Below are positions 61,987 to 64,000 of a DNA stretch of 64,000 bases, piece by piece. The DNA lies in NCBI RefSeq assembly GCF_900188405.1, contig NZ_FZOF01000036.1, positions 1-64,000 on the forward strand, given 5' to 3'. Each line of letters opens with the position of its first letter. Position 1 is the first letter of the stretch. Source of the DNA: Actinacidiphila glaucinigra (GTDB taxonomy: Bacteria; Actinomycetota; Actinomycetes; Streptomycetales; Streptomycetaceae). The notes below the pieces were generated by a model. The model searched no databases. It worked only from the letters and a program-made list of their open reading frames with translations, and was not told the DNA's origin. Position numbers and translations under genes: made by a program.

Positions 61987-62478
61987 CTACCCCCGTCCCG
62001 CTCTCAGCCGCTGGGCCGCCGTGTCGCCGCGCCGGCCGACCGGCACGACACCCGTCGCGGCGGCGAGGCCGTACGCGGGCATGTCGACGTACACCGATTC
62101 GTAGGAGCCCGCCGGGACGATGAACGTCTCGTGCCAGATGCCCACATGACCCCTTCCGGCGCGTGCGCGTCGGTTGAACGCCGTCCACGCGGGCCGGTGC
62201 TCCTGGTCCTGCTGGTGGGCGTAGGCGAGGAGCCGTTCCTTGTCGGACCAGTACTGGACGACGTAGAAGTCTCGGAGGCCGCCGTAAAGCACCTTGTAGC
62301 CGAGGAGCCCGCTGCTCTTCTCCTGTGACAGCTCGCGCAGCATGCGTGGCATCGACATGAATGCCGGAAACCAACTGGAGAATGCTCGCATCCGGTTGAT
62401 CCGCAGCCCGATGTGGAAGACGACGACGTCGCCTTCGGCGGCGGCGGTGTTGCGACCCGGAACCACTTTCTCTGACAT
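61987..62478 (-). CDS. DUF4188 domain protein
   Basis: Protein of 163 residues; VVVFHIGLRINRMRAFSSWF near the N-terminus and FYVVQYWSDKERLLAYAHQQ, then GIWHETFIVPAGSYESVYVD in the C-terminal half are typical of DUF4188. It looks like a dimeric alpha/beta-barrel, similar to monooxygenase-like folds that bind heme or small ligands, but no function is known. The ATG at 62478 follows AGGGGAAG. It is cotranscribed downstream of the small 2TM gene, 34 bp apart. Confidence 0.88.
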   Translation of the reverse strand: MSEKVVPGRNTAAAEGDVVVFHIGLRINRMRAFSSWFPAFMSMPRMLRELSQEKSSGLLGYKVLYGGLRDFYVVQYWSDKERLLAYAHQQDQEHRPAWTAFNRRARAGRGHVGIWHETFIVPAGSYESVYVDMPAYGLAAATGVVPVGRRGDTAAQRLRAGRG

Positions 62479-62512
62479 GATCTTCCCCTGGTTCACGTTG
62501 CGTTGGTTCAGG

Positions 62513-62722
62513 TCATGGCCGGACGAGTGATCGGGACTTCGAACGAACTGCCCAGAAGTGGATCGCCAGCCCGATACCCCAGCCGAGAATCGACCACAAG
62601 GGCCAGAAGAAGTGGTCGGGTGTGAGAATCCCCCACAGCACCACCTGGGCCACATTGGCGACGATGTACCAGAGAAGGTGGACCCGCAGGCCCCACTTCA
62701 TGGCCTTCTCGCTCTTTTGCAT
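62513..62722 (-). CDS. Small 2TM-domain membrane protein
   Basis: Protein of 69 residues with two hydrophobic helices (VHLLWYIVANVAQVVLWGIL; WSILGWGIGLAIHFWAV) joined by a short loop with aromatic residues (TPDHFFWP), the pattern of the '2TM domain' family. The ATG at 62722 follows GGGAGAG closely; a GTG at 62734 is an alternative. It lies 50 bp downstream of the alpha/beta-hydrolase on the minus strand and before DUF4188, so these three genes may form an operon. Function unknown. Confidence 0.85.
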   Translation of the reverse strand: MQKSEKAMKWGLRVHLLWYIVANVAQVVLWGILTPDHFFWPLWSILGWGIGLAIHFWAVRSKSRSLVRP

Positions 62723-62772
62723 TCTCTCTCCCACGGATCAACGGATCGCTGCACTTGCGGTGACCAGCGGTG

Positions 62773-63495
62773 CTACTGCGGGAGCGTCTGCTCCTGCACG
62801 GCTGTCTCGATGAGGGCCACCGTCGCACCCGGCCGGGAGACGAAGACCATGTGAGAGGCACCCTCGACCACCTGGGTCTTCGCGCCGGAGCGCTGGGCCA
62901 TGAATTCCTGCGTCGCCGGCGGGATGATCCTGTCGGCACCGCTGATCAGGTTGTAGCTCGGGATCGTGTGCCACGCCTGCGGACCGGTGGCGGGCTCGCC
63001 CAGGGCGGCTCCGGTGGCGGGGCGTTGCGTGATCGAGTAGAGGGTGGCTTCCTCCGCCGACACGTCGGCCGCGAAATGAGGATGGAAGACCCTCGGGTCG
63101 ATGTACAGGTCGACCTGACCGTCGGGCAGCGGCACCGGCTTGAGGGACTCGCCCACGGTGCTGCCGGGGAACTTCTCCACCAGTGCCTGCGCGCTCTCGC
63201 CCGTCTCCGGCACGAACGCCGCCAGGTAGACCAGTGCCTTCACGTTCGCGTTTCCCTCGGCGGCAGTCGAGATGACCGCACCCCCGTACGAGTGCCCGAC
63301 CAGCACGATCGGTCCCTCGATACTGTCCAGCAGCGCCTTGACCTGAGCCGCGTCAAAAGCGAGCCCTCGAAGTGGATTCGGCGCGGCGACCACTGAATGG
63401 CCGTCGGCGACAAGCCGCTTGGCGATGCCGTTGAAGCCGCTGCTGTCGGCAAAGGCTCCGTGCACGAGCACGATCGTCGGATTTCCGCTCACCAT
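62773..63495 (-). CDS. Alpha/beta hydrolase
   Basis: Hydrolase of 240 residues: TIVLVHGAFADSSGFNGIAK with the oxyanion-loop HGAF, the nucleophile Ser in GHSYGGAVIS, and the His in EGASHMVFVSRP. The acid is probably in ISGADRIIPP. Its pattern is close to HNL/pheophorbidase-like and esterase-like proteins. It has no signal peptide and acts in the cytoplasm. The ATG at 63495 has AGAGAGG at 7 nt; the longer frame to 63732 is unlikely. It is likely the first gene of an operon with the 2TM and DUF4188 genes. Confidence 0.92.
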   Translation of the reverse strand: MVSGNPTIVLVHGAFADSSGFNGIAKRLVADGHSVVAAPNPLRGLAFDAAQVKALLDSIEGPIVLVGHSYGGAVISTAAEGNANVKALVYLAAFVPETGESAQALVEKFPGSTVGESLKPVPLPDGQVDLYIDPRVFHPHFAADVSAEEATLYSITQRPATGAALGEPATGPQAWHTIPSYNLISGADRIIPPATQEFMAQRSGAKTQVVEGASHMVFVSRPGATVALIETAVQEQTLPQ

Positions 63496-63649
63496 GGACC
63501 AACCTCTCTTTCGGATGACGGCCGACAGGGGCCGGAGCGGGTGTCGGGTTCTCCCGCACCGTCCGGCTGACGACCACTTCTTCACACCGCGCTTGCGGGA
63601 ACGTCCGCCGGCGCGACGTCGACGTCGACGGCCGGAAGTATCCGGACAC

Positions 63650-63724
63650 GTCGGTCGACGAACGCGGGGGCGTGACCGCGGCGACCGTGGTGGGTTCGCG
63701 GACGAACTCGGCGAAGTACGCCAC
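63650..63724 (-). pseudogene. Short relic, N-terminus of a phospholipid methyltransferase-like protein
   Basis: GTG at 63724 begins AYFAEFVREPTTVAAVTPPR, which recalls the first helix and SAM-loop start (FLREFVRxPxxVGAVxPSS) of PmtA-like methyltransferases. After about 25 residues the pattern is lost. It is probably a relic, or a chance match; the rest of the gap (63725-63888) shows no gene. Confidence 0.3.
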
Positions 63725-63888
63725 GGCTCCACACCCTCACGCTCGACGCCAAGCTATGGCGTCGCACTGGACAGGAATGGAATGAGACCGGCACCTGGTT
63801 CCGGGGGGCCTTCACTGATCATTCAGTCGACGTCAAGCCGGTTCGGCCAATCTGAGCGCCTCGGAGGACAGAGGACTGGGGGTGGCCG

Positions 63889-64000
63889 ATGGTGTCGGAC
63901 GAGGAAGCCGATGTGGTGGTGATCGGGTCGGGAATGGGCGGTCTCGCGGCGGCGCGCACCATCGCGCAGTTCGGCGGGAAGCGTGTTCTCGTCCTCGAAC
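63889..64000 (+). CDS. FAD/NAD(P)-binding oxidoreductase, 5' part only
   Basis: The first 37 codons of a gene cut by the window edge. The start ATG at 63889 (MVSDEEADVVVIGSGMGGLA) leads directly into a dinucleotide-binding motif GSGMGGLAAA and LVLE, as in CrtI-like phytoene desaturases, carotenoid isomerases and related amine-oxidase-fold enzymes. GGGGGTGG lies upstream. Too little is visible to name the substrate. Confidence 0.8.
   Translation, partial: MVSDEEADVVVIGSGMGGLAAARTIAQFGGKRVLVLE

Overview
This 64-kb window is high-GC DNA with GTG and TTG starts, purine-rich ribosome-binding sites and short intergenic gaps. The regulator types (an AfsR-like regulator with an ATPase core, SpoIIE-type phosphatases, many TetR, ArsR, MarR and GntR proteins) point to an actinomycete, most likely Streptomyces; this is inference from gene content and codon style. 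It looks like accessory, chromosome-arm DNA: stand-alone oxidoreductases, each with a regulator beside it, small efflux or resistance cassettes, and several decayed gene fragments. I saw no rRNA, tRNA, CRISPR array or intact transposase.

Layout. 1-4.1 kb: YciI-like protein, SDR, Tat-exported epoxide hydrolase and an NTF2-like protein, tied together by three copies of a 20-bp operator (TGTTCK-N8-CGAACW), then a MarR regulator. 4.5-7.7 kb: dxs and a TDT-family transporter. 7.8-10 kb: SDR-cupin operon divergent from a TetR gene, with palindromic operators between them. 10.1-16.2 kb: GtrA-like protein, hypothetical protein, two-gene drug-type ABC exporter and an AfsR-like regulator; the GtrA and exporter genes share an identical promoter layout of three 11-bp TGAA repeats, a -10 element and a leaderless ATG. 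16.4-21.9 kb: winged-helix regulator with twin operators, decayed MMPL, glycosyltransferase and MFS remnants, RDD protein, lipoprotein and a PAS/GAF/SpoIIE phosphatase. 22.7-31.2 kb: NfeD/YqiJ-like protein, YqiK-type flotillin and a 1590-residue AAA ATPase, the best candidate for a poorly described system. 31.3-44.1 kb: DJ-1/PfpI protein, a second phosphatase with a kinase-like domain, quinone oxidoreductase/TetR, VanZ-like protein, hydrolases, AraC and GntR regulators, SDR, PEBP protein and alcohol dehydrogenase.

44.2-51.8 kb is a molybdenum and formate region: modA-modB-modC, an HTH-TOBE regulator, a small molybdopterin-binding oxidoreductase domain, a fusion of a catalytically dead glutamine amidotransferase with a methyltransferase, then LysR and a metal-free NAD formate dehydrogenase. 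52.3-62 kb holds an acyltransferase, a P1B-4-type metal ATPase divergent from an ArsR regulator, a DUF4396 membrane protein, a cold-shock-like protein, a RibD-like reductase and an arsenic cassette (ArsI/CadI-like protein divergent from ArsR, aquaglyceroporin, ArsC and a 27-residue Cys-rich peptide), closed by a strong terminator. The right end has a DUF4188 protein, a 2TM protein, an alpha/beta hydrolase and the first 37 codons of an FAD/NAD(P)-binding oxidoreductase.
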